Of a stretch of DNA of 40,377 bases, positions 32,730 through 40,377 are shown in pieces. A program made the position numbers and the translations under genes. Each line of letters begins with the position of its first letter. Positions within the stretch are counted from its first letter, which is position 1. The notes below the pieces were generated by a model that worked only from the letters and a program-made list of their open reading frames with translations, ran no database searches and was not told where the DNA came from. Source of the stretch: Opitutaceae bacterium (GTDB taxonomy: Bacteria; Verrucomicrobiota; Verrucomicrobiia; Opitutales; Opitutaceae); assembly GCA_016794725.1 (NCBI GenBank), contig JAEUGZ010000110.1, forward strand, positions 1 to 40,377, read 5' to 3'.

Positions 32730-33755
32730 ATGAAGACACGACACACGCTCACCCTGGGACTTGCGGTTGCGGCCGGTTTGCTGATGTCGGCGAAGGCATT
32801 CGCCGCCTCGGCCTATGACCTCGTCCTGTGCGCCGCGGTCAATCGCAACTACGTGATAGGTTCAAAGCTGGTGACCGAAAACGGACTCTTTCGCAGAACC
32901 GAGACGGGGGCGTTTGAGCACTTTGGACTCAATTTTCCACACCTGTTCCAGGCCTCGTTTGATCCGCGTGACCGGAATCGCGTGGTGATGGCCACCCTGA
33001 ATGGAGCCATCTCAAGTCAGGATGGAGGCAAGAGTCTGCGGATCACCACGGGCTGGGACATGACCGAGGCAAAGGACGTCTCACGCGACCCTTCCGTCCT
33101 CGATCATCTCTACCTGGCCCTGCCGGATGGGATTGCGGTGTCGCGCGACGGCGGCGCCACCTGGAGTCGTTGCGAGAACGGTTTGCCGAACCGGGGCAAG
33201 TATACCCAAACCATCGAGGTCGACCGGACCCGGGCGGGCCGGGTGCTCGCGGGATGCGAATCCGGCATCTACCTGACGGAGGACGCCGGCAAGCGCTGGC
33301 GGCGCGTCCTTTCGACCCGGGCCACGGTGGGGGATGTCCAGCAATCGCCCCATGATCCGTCCCAGTGGATCGCGGTCACCCATGAAGACGGAGCCTGGAT
33401 GTCCCGCGACCGCGGTGTCACCTGGAAACAACTGCCCGGCCTCTCTCCGGAGCACTCGCTCTACAACGTGGCGTTTGACGGCTCCCGGCGCGGTCGCCTG
33501 GCGATCTCCAGCTGGACCTTCGGAGTCTGGGTGAGCGAGGATGACGGCCAGACCTGGCAGCGGCGGATCGATGGACTGCCTCCTGAATCGCACGGCATTT
33601 CCGTCGGGATCGACCCGGGCACGGGCCGGATCTACCTGAGCGTGTATCAAACGGACCTTTACCAATCCGATGACTTTGGGCGGACCTGGAGACCCGCCGG
33701 GCTGGAGGGTTCAACCGTGCACAGTTTTGTTTTTCAACCGTCGGCCTCCCGCTGA
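32730..33755 (+). CDS. Exported Asp-box (BNR/sortilin-like) beta-propeller protein (copy 2)
   Basis: The ATG at 32730 opens directly into a signal peptide (TRHTLTLGLAVAAGLLMSAKAFA), giving 341 aa. Asp-box motifs are SQDGGKSL (degenerate), SRDGGATW, TEDAGKRW, SRDRGVTW, SEDDGQTW and SDDFGRTW. It matches copy 1 in start (YAAVG against LCAAV), in TTGWQVADVRSLAFD versus TTGWDMTEAKDVSRD, and in the ending FxFxPxxxR. In contrast with copy 1 it is followed, 7 bp later, by its toroid partner instead of being preceded by it. It is the first gene of a plus-strand unit with the toroid, M28 and S51 genes. Ligand unknown. Confidence 0.86.
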   Translation: MKTRHTLTLGLAVAAGLLMSAKAFAASAYDLVLCAAVNRNYVIGSKLVTENGLFRRTETGAFEHFGLNFPHLFQASFDPRDRNRVVMATLNGAISSQDGGKSLRITTGWDMTEAKDVSRDPSVLDHLYLALPDGIAVSRDGGATWSRCENGLPNRGKYTQTIEVDRTRAGRVLAGCESGIYLTEDAGKRWRRVLSTRATVGDVQQSPHDPSQWIAVTHEDGAWMSRDRGVTWKQLPGLSPEHSLYNVAFDGSRRGRLAISSWTFGVWVSEDDGQTWQRRIDGLPPESHGISVGIDPGTGRIYLSVYQTDLYQSDDFGRTWRPAGLEGSTVHSFVFQPSASR

Positions 33756-33762
33756 GCCCACC

Positions 33763-35652
33763 ATGAACGCCCGCTCGATTCTCCTCCCCTTTCTTTCACT
33801 TTTCACGGTGGCCACGGTGGTGGCGCAGCCCTCGTTCGTTGGCCCGGTGCCGGACCGCACGGTAGTGACATCCGCCGCGGTGCGACGGCAGGCTTATGAG
33901 GATCGGATTCACGAGGCCCTTGCCTGGCGCTCCGGACTGATCAAGGCCGACGCTCCCCTCCTCGGGGACATGGCCGCGGTGGCGACCCAGCTGGCCCTGC
34001 GTCAGGACATCGAGCGGTGCAACCGCACGGTGATTGAGCATTCGAAGGAGCCGGGCAGCGGCCCGTTCTGGATGTTTCCCGCGGTCGCCGTGGCGTACCT
34101 GGGCCGCGACCAGTTGTCCGCCGAGGCGCGGGCCGCGCTCCGGGGCGCCTGGAGTTCGACCATGCAGCTGCGGGGTGACACGGAGAACCACTGGTGCATG
34201 TACTATTCGTCGCTCTACCTCATGGCCCAGCTCTATCCCAATGAACCCGGATCCAGCTGGTACACGGGCAAGAGCTCGTCCGAGAACCTGCAGGAGGCGC
34301 GGGACTACCTGATCCACTGGATGAAGCTCGCCACCACGATCGGCCAGGGCGAGTATACGTGCAGTCACTACATCGGTGAGTACGCCATCCCCCTGGTCTA
34401 CCTGACCGCCTGGGCGGAGGACCCGGCGATGCGCACGCGCGCCCGCATGATGCTTGACTGGATCCTGGCCGACCAGTTTGCCAACTCGCTCGAGGGCGTG
34501 CTGCACGGTCCCAACGCCCGGAGCGAGGACGTCTCCGTGGTTGAGCGCTGGAACGCCCTCTCCTCGTATTTCAGCTGGCAGATGCTCGGCAACACCCCGA
34601 CTCCGTCGGGTTACGGCGGCTGGGGTATCTACTTTGCGGTTGCAGCGCGGTACTATGACCTGCCCGAGGTCATCTACCGGATCGGGGTGGACCGCAGCGG
34701 CGACTTTCTGCAGCGGGACCTCAAGCGCACGCGCCGCCGCTGGCGCAACAGCGATGTCGAAATGGCGCCCATCTACAAAACCAACTACTCGCGCAGGGAG
34801 TACGCGGTGGGCTCGACGCAGGGAGGACTCAGCGACCCCATTCAGACCCACGTCTGGGACGTGACCTGGGCGGTCCCGGATCCGCGCGGGGCGCACAACA
34901 CGATGTTTTCGCTGCACCCGATCTCGTCCTCCCACGACATGATGACCTATTTTGCCGAGCTGCCGGATCGCATGACCAACTCGGTGACCAAGGAGGGCAA
35001 GGTTTCCTATGATTCGCCGGACAAGTTCCTCGGCAGTTCCCGCTTCGAGCAGGTGTTCCAGGACCTCGACAGCGTGATTGCGCTCTATGACATTCCCCCC
35101 GGAACCCGGTTTCCGCATATCAATGGGTTTTTCTCCACCGATCTGAAAGACCTGACCGAGGATTCCTCGGGCTGGATCTTTGCGCGCGGAGGCGACGCCT
35201 ACCTCGCCTACCGTCCCCTCGCTCCGTACGAGTGGCAGCCGGTCAAAGGCTACAAGAGTTCCTGGGTGCCTGATCGCGTGGAGAAGGGCGATCGCCGCCT
35301 CTACAGCCCGCACCTCAAGAACGGCACGATCGTGCAGGCGGCCAGTGTGTCGGAGTTTGCCTCGATGGAGGCCTTCCAGGCGGCGATCCGCGCGCTGCCG
35401 TTGTCCTACCGGCTGGAGCCGGTGCCGACCGTCACCTGGAAGACCCTGCGCGGCAAGACGGTGGTGGCCACCTATGGCAAGGCTCCGGTGGTGAACGGCA
35501 AGACGGTCGACTACAGCCGGTGGAAACTCTTCGAAGGCCCCTACCTGAACGCCGAAAAGGGCTCCCAAAAGCTGACGCTCACGCACGGCCGGCTGGAGCG
35601 CGTGCTGGATTTCAACACCCTGACCATCGCTGATCGCGTCAAGCCCGAGTAG
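33763..35652 (+). CDS. Exported toroid-type protein, family not recognised (copy 2)
   Basis: The ATG at 33763 starts a signal peptide (SILLPFLSLFTVATVVAQ); 629 aa. It is paralogous to 24406-26334 over the full length: RGDTENHWCMYYSSLYLMAQ against RGDTENHWVMYYGGLYLAAQ, GQGEYTCSHYIGEYAIPLVYL, YDSPDKFLGSSRFEQVFQ, LYDIPPGTRFPHI and EDSSGWIFARGGDAYLAYRPL. The shared Glu/Asn/His/Trp cluster in GDTENHW and the GQGEY-IGEY pair are good candidates for an active-site cleft of an (alpha/alpha) toroid. Immediately downstream (24 bp) is an M28 metallopeptidase, unlike copy 1. Function is not known; exported glycan lyase or hydrolase is the best guess. Confidence 0.84.
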   Translation: MNARSILLPFLSLFTVATVVAQPSFVGPVPDRTVVTSAAVRRQAYEDRIHEALAWRSGLIKADAPLLGDMAAVATQLALRQDIERCNRTVIEHSKEPGSGPFWMFPAVAVAYLGRDQLSAEARAALRGAWSSTMQLRGDTENHWCMYYSSLYLMAQLYPNEPGSSWYTGKSSSENLQEARDYLIHWMKLATTIGQGEYTCSHYIGEYAIPLVYLTAWAEDPAMRTRARMMLDWILADQFANSLEGVLHGPNARSEDVSVVERWNALSSYFSWQMLGNTPTPSGYGGWGIYFAVAARYYDLPEVIYRIGVDRSGDFLQRDLKRTRRRWRNSDVEMAPIYKTNYSRREYAVGSTQGGLSDPIQTHVWDVTWAVPDPRGAHNTMFSLHPISSSHDMMTYFAELPDRMTNSVTKEGKVSYDSPDKFLGSSRFEQVFQDLDSVIALYDIPPGTRFPHINGFFSTDLKDLTEDSSGWIFARGGDAYLAYRPLAPYEWQPVKGYKSSWVPDRVEKGDRRLYSPHLKNGTIVQAASVSEFASMEAFQAAIRALPLSYRLEPVPTVTWKTLRGKTVVATYGKAPVVNGKTVDYSRWKLFEGPYLNAEKGSQKLTLTHGRLERVLDFNTLTIADRVKPE

Positions 35653-35676
35653 CCGCGGTGTTCAGATTTTCGAGAA

Positions 35677-37092
35677 ATGAGAATCATGGATACGAATGTA
35701 ACGAAAGTGCTGCGGCGCTGGCTGTCCCTGACGGTGTGTCTGGTCGCCGGGGCCGCGGCAAGCTTGCCGGCGGCCAAGCCGTCCGCGGCCCGTGCGGAGG
35801 CCGTTGCTCGATCCGGCGCGGCGGCGCATGCGATGCTCACACGGCTGTGCGACGACGTGGGTGGCCGCCTGACGGGCTCCCCGGCGGGCCAGCGCGCCCT
35901 CGAGCAACTGGTGCGCGAGCTGCGTGCGCTTGGACTCGAGCCGGAACTGGATGCCTTCACGATGCCGGGGTGGGAGCGGGGTGAGGATCGGGTTGACCTG
36001 ATCGAGCCCTTTCCGCGGCGCCTGCGCGTCGCGGCGCTCGCCTACTCGGAGGCGCACGCTCCGGTCGAGGGACCGCTGGTGGATGTCAAGGATGGCAAGG
36101 CTACCGATTATCCGAAGGAGTCGGTGGCGGGCCGCATTGGTTTGATCCAGTCGGGAACGGCGTTGGCAGCCGCGGAGATGGTGCGGAACGCCAAGGAGCG
36201 CGGCCTTCTCGCCCTGATGTTTGTGAACCGCGAGGCGGGTGGTCAGTTGCTGGCCCGCACGGGGAGTTTTGTCGGCGAGCCGCTTCCGGTGCCGATCTAT
36301 TCCCTCGCCCAGGAGGAGGGGAACTGGATGCGGCGGCTGATGGAACGGGGCACTGCGGTCCGCCTCCGCGTCGAGACCCGGTCGCACAACAAACCGGTGA
36401 CGACTGCCAACGTGGTCCTTCGGTTTCCGGGCCGTTCGACGGATCGCGTGATTGTCGGGGCGCACATGGACAGTTGGGATCTCGGGCAAGGCGCCCTGGA
36501 CAACGGACTGGGAATCGCCCAGCTCTATGCGCTGGCGGACAGCCTGCGCGGCAAGGAGCTGGCGCGGACGGTTGAACTGGTGTGGTTCAATGGCGAGGAA
36601 CAGGGGCTGTGGGGCTCGCGCCACCAGGCCGGCAAGCTGGGGGATGCTCCCGTGGTGGCGATGATCAACCTCGACATGGTCGGCGTGCCCATCGCCGTCA
36701 ACGCGCTGGGCGACGAGTCGCTGCTTCCGTTTCTCAAGACCTGGCACCGGCGTTTCCCGAAGGAACGCCTGCCGACAGGGGTGCAGAACATCAACTGGTA
36801 CGGGAGCGATCACACGCCCTATCAACTCGCCGGCGTGAGGGCCATCACGTTCAACGCTCCGATCCCGCGGGAGTCCGTGCGCTACTATCATGATCTGGCT
36901 GATACCATCGACAAACTACCTGAGAAGATTGTGGTCGACTCCACGGTCATCATCGCGGACCTGCTGATGACCCTGGTGGAGGATCGTTCGCTCGGAGCCT
37001 GGCGCCGACCCTCCGGAGAAACCGAGACCCTGTTCACACGGTTCGCCCTCGAAAAGCGGATGAAGGCCGTCGGCTATTGGCCGTTTCCCTGA
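35677..37092 (+). CDS. M28-family zinc metallopeptidase, exported
   Basis: The 471-residue protein has a signal peptide (LRRWLSLTVCLVAGAAASLPA) and a PA-like insert domain at about 115-235. The M28 catalytic set is complete: H263 in GAHMDSWD, D275 in GALDNGLG, E307-E308 in FNGEEQG, D333 in INLDMVG and H405 in YYHDLADT. Such enzymes are two-zinc aminopeptidases or carboxypeptidases (glutamate carboxypeptidase II type, leucine aminopeptidase type). It follows the toroid gene by 24 bp and precedes the S51 peptidase gene by 10-55 bp, so sugars and peptides may be processed together, for instance from glycoproteins or peptidoglycan. The ATG at 35686 is a possible alternative start. Confidence 0.9.
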   Translation: MRIMDTNVTKVLRRWLSLTVCLVAGAAASLPAAKPSAARAEAVARSGAAAHAMLTRLCDDVGGRLTGSPAGQRALEQLVRELRALGLEPELDAFTMPGWERGEDRVDLIEPFPRRLRVAALAYSEAHAPVEGPLVDVKDGKATDYPKESVAGRIGLIQSGTALAAAEMVRNAKERGLLALMFVNREAGGQLLARTGSFVGEPLPVPIYSLAQEEGNWMRRLMERGTAVRLRVETRSHNKPVTTANVVLRFPGRSTDRVIVGAHMDSWDLGQGALDNGLGIAQLYALADSLRGKELARTVELVWFNGEEQGLWGSRHQAGKLGDAPVVAMINLDMVGVPIAVNALGDESLLPFLKTWHRRFPKERLPTGVQNINWYGSDHTPYQLAGVRAITFNAPIPRESVRYYHDLADTIDKLPEKIVVDSTVIIADLLMTLVEDRSLGAWRRPSGETETLFTRFALEKRMKAVGYWPFP

Positions 37093-37147
37093 ACGTAGGT
37101 GGATGCGGAGTCGCCTTCTTTCCGAATTTCCTTCAACGTCGTTCGAC

Positions 37148-37951
37148 ATGTTCCCTGCGTCCGCCTTTCGAGTCTTGGCCCTCCTTCTTGCACTGGCCGT
37201 GCCGTTGCTAACCGCCGCCGAGCCGGTGTTTCACACCTCGCCCCGCGCTTCGGTGCTGGTCATCGGCGGAAGCATGATGTCCGGGAACCACTTTTCGGAC
37301 GCGACGCTTCCGGCCATGCGAACGCACTTTCAGGGATGCAAGACGATCGCCCTGGTGCTGCATGCCAGCCATCCGTCAGAGCGAGATCGCATGGAACTCC
37401 GCCTGCAGGAGGCGTTCACCCACCTCGGGGGTCAGGTGGTGACTTCGTTGCACCGCCGGGATGCGGCGGGGGCGATTGCTCTGCTGGAGACGGCCGACGG
37501 GATTTTTGTCGGCGGCGGTGAGACGTTTGTGGTGCTCGGTGAACTGTATCGCACGGGTCAGCTGGAGGTGATTCGCCGCCGGGTCCTCGCCGGGGTGCCC
37601 TTCGGGGGCACGAGTGCCGGCGCCAACGTGGCCGGGTTGCTCATTGGCACCACCAACGATTTTCCCGTGGCGGACATTCCGTCTCGCGAGGCGCTGGGCA
37701 TCTTCCCGGCCGTCATCAATCCGCATCACCCCGATCCCTCCAGCCCCGGGGAGTTTTCATATCGGGGAGCCAAGATAGGCGTGTACCTGCAGTTTAATCC
37801 CACGGAGACGGTCTTTGGACTTGGCAATGCCGCGATCGCGCGCCTGCACGACGGCAAGGTGACCTTCCTGCTCGGGAAGGCCTGGGTGTACCGTTCCACC
37901 GGTGTCCGGGCCCTGCAGCCCGGTGATACGGTGCCCGAGCTCCTGCCCTGA
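37148..37951 (+). CDS. S51-family peptidase (cyanophycinase/PepE-like), exported
   Basis: I choose the ATG at 37148 (267 aa), which begins a clean signal peptide (RVLALLLALAVPLLTAAE); an ATG at 37103 in the same frame would give 282 aa. The class I glutamine-amidotransferase-like fold of S51 is shown by SVLVIGGSMM, the GIFVGGGETF strand-loop, the nucleophile elbow GGTSAGAN with Ser156, and NPHHPDPSS. The family includes alpha-aspartyl dipeptidase (PepE) and cyanophycinase, which act on Asp-containing peptides. An exported member suggests processing of external Asp-containing peptides. It ends the plus-strand unit and is followed by repeats. Substrate choice between PepE-type and cyanophycinase-type is not settled. 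Confidence 0.87.
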   Translation: MFPASAFRVLALLLALAVPLLTAAEPVFHTSPRASVLVIGGSMMSGNHFSDATLPAMRTHFQGCKTIALVLHASHPSERDRMELRLQEAFTHLGGQVVTSLHRRDAAGAIALLETADGIFVGGGETFVVLGELYRTGQLEVIRRRVLAGVPFGGTSAGANVAGLLIGTTNDFPVADIPSREALGIFPAVINPHHPDPSSPGEFSYRGAKIGVYLQFNPTETVFGLGNAAIARLHDGKVTFLLGKAWVYRSTGVRALQPGDTVPELLP

Positions 37952-38000
37952 TCCCTGGGATTTCACGCTGTGATCTCGGTGGCTAAACTACCGTATCTAG

Positions 38001-38135
38001 GTTCATCAACCACGGATGGACACGGATCGACACGGATACAAACGAGTTGAGACAGAGTGGGCGCTCGCCCTGCAGGTGAAGCACTGCGTGTAGACCGAAT
38101 CCGCGTTGATCGGTGGCCATCCGTGGTTGATGAAC
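38001..38135. repeat. Inverted repeat element with TGGACACGGAT-type arms after the S51 gene
   Basis: Arm 38001-38039 pairs with 38097-38135 at 34 of 39 positions by hand count; the outer 19 bp starting GTTCATCAACCACGGATGG are perfectly complementary. The 64-bp centre is homologous, in inverted orientation, to the centre of the element at 26373-26494. It fills most of the 304-bp gap 37952-38255 between the S51 gene (+) and the convergent substrate-binding protein gene (-). I see no gene in this gap. Confidence 0.87.
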
Positions 38136-38202
38136 GGATCGATTCGATTCATCTGCGGAAATTGGGTGTGAAATCGGGCCCTCGACCCATCCAGGCGTCA
38201 TC

Positions 38203-38233
38203 TGGATTCGTGTCCATTCGTGTTCGTTCGTGG
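38203..38233. repeat. Single partial arm of the same repeat family
   Basis: GGATTCGTGTCCATTCGTGT and the following bases match the minus-side arm of the neighbouring element (ATCCGTGTCCATCCGTGTTC) with mainly C to T changes, and run up to 23 bp before the stop codon of the substrate-binding protein. No partner arm is obvious next to it, so it looks like a decayed or solo copy. Confidence 0.6.
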
Positions 38234-38255
38234 TGACTCCTCTGAAGGGTCACGG

Positions 38256-39380
38256 CTAGGGACGTATCGTCTCGACAAACACCAATTCTCCCCCGCGGAC
38301 GGTGATGATGGCGGCATCCTTGTCGGCGTCCCGCTGCGCGTTGATGCTGGTGCGTCCGGTGACGCCGGGGAAGTCCCGGGTCGCGGCCAGAGCCGCCTTC
38401 AGTGCGGATTTCTCCACGGAACCGGCGCGACGGGCCGCATCGGCGACGAGGGTGATGGCATCGTAGGTGAGCGCGGAAAGCCCGTTGGGGGCGGAGCCGT
38501 GGCGGGACTCGTAGGCGCGGACAAAGGCGCGTGACACCTCGCCAGTGTTCTCGGTGGCGAAGTGGGTGGAGTAGTAGGTGCCTTCGAGGGCGGCACCACC
38601 GATCTCCAGCAACTGTGGCGCCTCGAAACCGTCGCCTCCGAGCAGGGTGGCCTTGAGGCCGAGTTGGCCGGCCTGCTGGGCGACCAGCCCCGCGGCCACG
38701 TAGTAACCGGGCAGGAAAAGAGCGTCCGGTTGCGCGGCGCGAAGGGCGGTCAGCTGCGCGCGAAAGTCGGTTTCCGCTCCCGCGTAGGTCTGCGTGCCCA
38801 CAACCTCGCCGCCCAGCCGGGTGAACGTGCGGGCGAAGTACTCCGCGAGACCGACCGAGTAGGGCGAGGTCGAATCCACCAGCAGGACCGCCCGCTTTTT
38901 TTGCAGCGACCGGCGTGCGAAGGCGGCGATGACATCGCCTTGAAACGGATCGATGAAGCAGACGCGGAAGATGGAGTCTCCCACCTGCGTGACTTTCGGG
39001 CTGGTCGAAGCCGGCGTGATCAGCGGCACGCCGGCGGCTTGTGCCACGGGAGCCGCCTCGAGGGTGCGCGACGACGAACACTCGCCGATCAGGGCGATGA
39101 CCCGGTCGCGGGATATCAACCGCTTCGCGGCCGTCGCGGATTCGCCGGGGGCGGAGCGGTTGTCCTCGACGATGAGTTCCACCGGACGCCCGAGGATGCC
39201 TCCGGCGCGATTCACGTCCTCGACGGCGAGGCGCGCGCCCCTCAGCGACGCTTCGCCAAAGGAGGCGTCACGGCCGGTCACCGACATGAAAAACCCGATC
39301 CGGACCGGTTCCGTCGCCCGTGCGGGAGCGAACCAGCACGCGAAGGTCAGCAGGGTGTGGAGGACGAACGTAGGTTTCAC
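38256..39380 (-). CDS. Branched-chain-type ABC substrate-binding protein (periplasmic binding protein, family 6)
   Basis: I choose the GTG at 39380 (374 aa), where a signal peptide starts (KPTFVLHTLLTFACWFAPARA); the frame extends to an ATG at 39485, but that part runs through an inverted repeat. The mature sequence matches LivK-type binding proteins: VRIGFFMSVTGRDASFGEASL, GARLAVEDVNRAGGILGRPVEL (cited as pieces), IALIGECSSSRTLEAAP, PLITPASTSPKVT, SPYSVGLAEYF and SALTYDAITLVADAA. These capture amino acids or small organic acids for an ABC importer or a sensor. No permease or ATPase gene is visible next to it, so its partner is elsewhere. The ligand cannot be read from the sequence. Confidence 0.9.
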   Translation of the reverse strand: MKPTFVLHTLLTFACWFAPARATEPVRIGFFMSVTGRDASFGEASLRGARLAVEDVNRAGGILGRPVELIVEDNRSAPGESATAAKRLISRDRVIALIGECSSSRTLEAAPVAQAAGVPLITPASTSPKVTQVGDSIFRVCFIDPFQGDVIAAFARRSLQKKRAVLLVDSTSPYSVGLAEYFARTFTRLGGEVVGTQTYAGAETDFRAQLTALRAAQPDALFLPGYYVAAGLVAQQAGQLGLKATLLGGDGFEAPQLLEIGGAALEGTYYSTHFATENTGEVSRAFVRAYESRHGSAPNGLSALTYDAITLVADAARRAGSVEKSALKAALAATRDFPGVTGRTSINAQRDADKDAAIITVRGGELVFVETIRP

Positions 39381-39416
39381 AAAGGTCGAATCAGGCCAAC
39401 CGCCGCGGCTGAAGCG

Positions 39417-39554
39417 GCCACAGAGAACGCACGGAGCAGAGACAAGGGCGCTTGACCGATGCAATCGGCCGACGAGCCGCCGCACCTGGCGAGCGAGGCA
39501 TCGATGATCTGATCTTCCGGGATGTCACGCGGTGTGCTCCGTGCTCTCAGTGGC
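39417..39554. repeat. Imperfect inverted repeat with CACGGAGCA arms upstream of the binding protein gene
   Basis: Arm 39417-39443 (GCCACAGAGAACGCACGGAGCAGAGAC, shared core CACGGAGCA) faces arm 39531-39554, whose complement reads GCCACTGAGAGCACGGAGCACACC in short pieces. The arms bracket about 87 bp. It lies in the 274-bp gap 39381-39654 that separates the binding protein gene from the dienelactone hydrolase gene, both on minus, and I see no gene there. Arms differ in sequence from the TGGACACGGAT group but have the same architecture. Confidence 0.65.
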
Positions 39555-39654
39555 TAGACGGCTGAACGTGGCATCAGGACAATCGCATGGTTTGCAGTCC
39601 GGACGGATCCGGTTTCCGGTGCCGGGCAGGGCCGCGGTCGGCGCGACGGCTGAA

Positions 39655-40377
39655 TCAACCCAGGTGGGTGCGGAAGAAGGCGAGGGTCCGCTCCCAGGAC
39701 AGCTCGGCCGCGGCCTTGTCGTAACGCGGGGTCGTATCGTTGTGAAAGCCGTGATTGACCTTGGGATACACATGGGCCTCGTAGCGCACACCCGCCGACT
39801 TGAGCGCGGCTTCGTAGGCCGGCCAGCCGGCGTTGACCCGCGTGTCGAGCTCCGCGTAGTGAAGCAGGAGGGCGCCTTTGATCAGGGCTGCCTCCTCCGC
39901 CTTGGGTTGGCCACCGTAGTAGGGAACCGCCGCCTTCACAAGGTCCGGAAGCCGCCAGGCCAGGGTGTTGGCCATGCCGCCGCCGAAACAGAAGCCGACG
40001 ACCCCGAGCGAACCATTCACGGTGCGGTGCGACTGAAGGAAACGCGCGCCGGCGACAAAGTCTTCGATCACTTTCAACCGATCGAGTTTGGCCTGCAGGG
40101 TGCGGCCCTCGTCGTCGGTTCCAGGATAACCGCCGAGCGGAGTCAGGGCATCGGGGGCGAAGGCCACAAAACCCGCCAGCGCCAGACGGCGTGCGACGTC
40201 CTCGATGTAGGGATTGAGCCCGCGGTTCTCGTGGACCACGAGCACACCGGCCCGTTTCTCCGTCACGCCCGCTGGCCGCGCCAGCAGACCGCGCATTTCA
40301 CCGTGTCCTTCGGGCGAGCGGTAGGTGACGGTTTCGCTGGTGACGCGGGCGTCGTCCTTGGGCACTTGCGCAGCGAA
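39655..40377 (-). CDS. Dienelactone hydrolase family protein, 5' end outside window
   Basis: The frame is open to the window edge; residues before the GTG at 40365 read FAAQ, like the end of a signal peptide, so the real start probably lies beyond 40377 and the protein is exported. The alpha/beta-hydrolase core shows [20 protein letters not shown] (the HE-NRGL oxyanion phrase), [10 protein letters not shown], the nucleophile elbow GFCFGGG with Cys, [17 protein letters not shown] with the acid, and [14 protein letters not shown] with the catalytic His. The family hydrolyses dienelactones and other esters or lactones by a Cys-His-Asp triad. Its position 274 bp upstream of the binding protein gene does not by itself reveal a pathway. 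Confidence 0.9.
   Translation of the reverse strand, partial: FAAQVPKDDARVTSETVTYRSPEGHGEMRGLLARPAGVTEKRAGVLVVHENRGLNPYIEDVARRLALAGFVAFAPDALTPLGGYPGTDDEGRTLQAKLDRLKVIEDFVAGARFLQSHRTVNGSLGVVGFCFGGGMANTLAWRLPDLVKAAVPYYGGQPKAEEAALIKGALLLHYAELDTRVNAGWPAYEAALKSAGVRYEAHVYPKVNHGFHNDTTPRYDKAAAELSWERTLAFFRTHLG

Noticed and set aside
33796..35586. Open frame of 596 codons on minus opposite toroid copy 2
   Set aside because: The sense strand has a signal peptide and a full-length paralogue; the antisense product has no sense similarity to the antisense of copy 1.
39381..39485. N-terminal extension of the binding protein from the ATG at 39485
   Set aside because: It would be encoded by the inverted-repeat arm and would bury the signal peptide; the GTG at 39380 gives a normal exported protein.

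Overview
The window looks like part of a GC-rich chromosome from a verrucomicrobial heterotroph, most likely close to Opitutaceae. This is an inference. It rests on a TonB-dependent receptor carrying the VVALSPFEV segment familiar from that group, on the gene families present (GxGYxYP protein, heparinase II/III, PmoA-like, Asp-box propellers, GH78, Tat-exported enzymes, a multihaem cytochrome), and on dispersed inverted repeats that encode HGWTRxDTD-like peptides. I see no rRNA, tRNA, CRISPR array, transposase or phage gene.

Region 1 (1-15303). The 3' end of a DegT-family aminotransferase on + meets the end of a ten-gene minus-strand run. In transcription order that run is: octahaem cytochrome c with a helical-repeat tail, small 4-TM protein, small exported protein, GxGYxYP protein, S9 peptidase, ROK kinase, heparinase II/III-type lyase, SSS sodium/solute symporter, isochorismatase-like protein with an altered active site, and a second DegT aminotransferase. 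Many junctions overlap by ATGA or are separated by under 30 bp. From the GxGYxYP gene onward the content suggests uptake and breakdown of an acidic or amino-sugar glycan or glycopeptide.

Region 2 (15304-18810). Two paralogous small lipoproteins with a BamE-like look flank a multi-TM lipase-maturation-factor-like protein that is fused to Sel1 repeats.

Region 3 (18811-37951). This resembles a LacI-controlled carbohydrate locus. On minus are a TIM-barrel sugar isomerase/epimerase, a LacI regulator and a TonB-dependent receptor, closed by a strong terminator. Divergently on plus are a toroid-type exported protein, an Asp-box propeller, a GH78-like enzyme, a PmoA-like protein and a Tat lipoprotein PLP enzyme. 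A convergent exported RidA-like protein follows. A second copy of the propeller/toroid pair in reversed order comes next, then an M28 metallopeptidase and an S51 peptidase. An 11-bp palindrome, TTTCASTGAAA, occurs in both regulatory gaps and is a candidate LacI operator.

Region 4 (37952-40377). A repeat-rich gap is followed by an orphan branched-chain-type substrate-binding protein and a dienelactone hydrolase that runs off the window edge.

The most unusual non-coding signal is a set of long imperfect inverted repeats, about 120-260 bp, in gene junctions (307-560, 10387-10542, 26373-26494, 38001-38135, 39417-39554). A GC-rich multi-hairpin core of about 113 bp occurs both inside the first and alone at 18972-19085. 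One element appears to supply the only canonical start codon of the S9 peptidase, and another sits between two genes that look formerly coupled.
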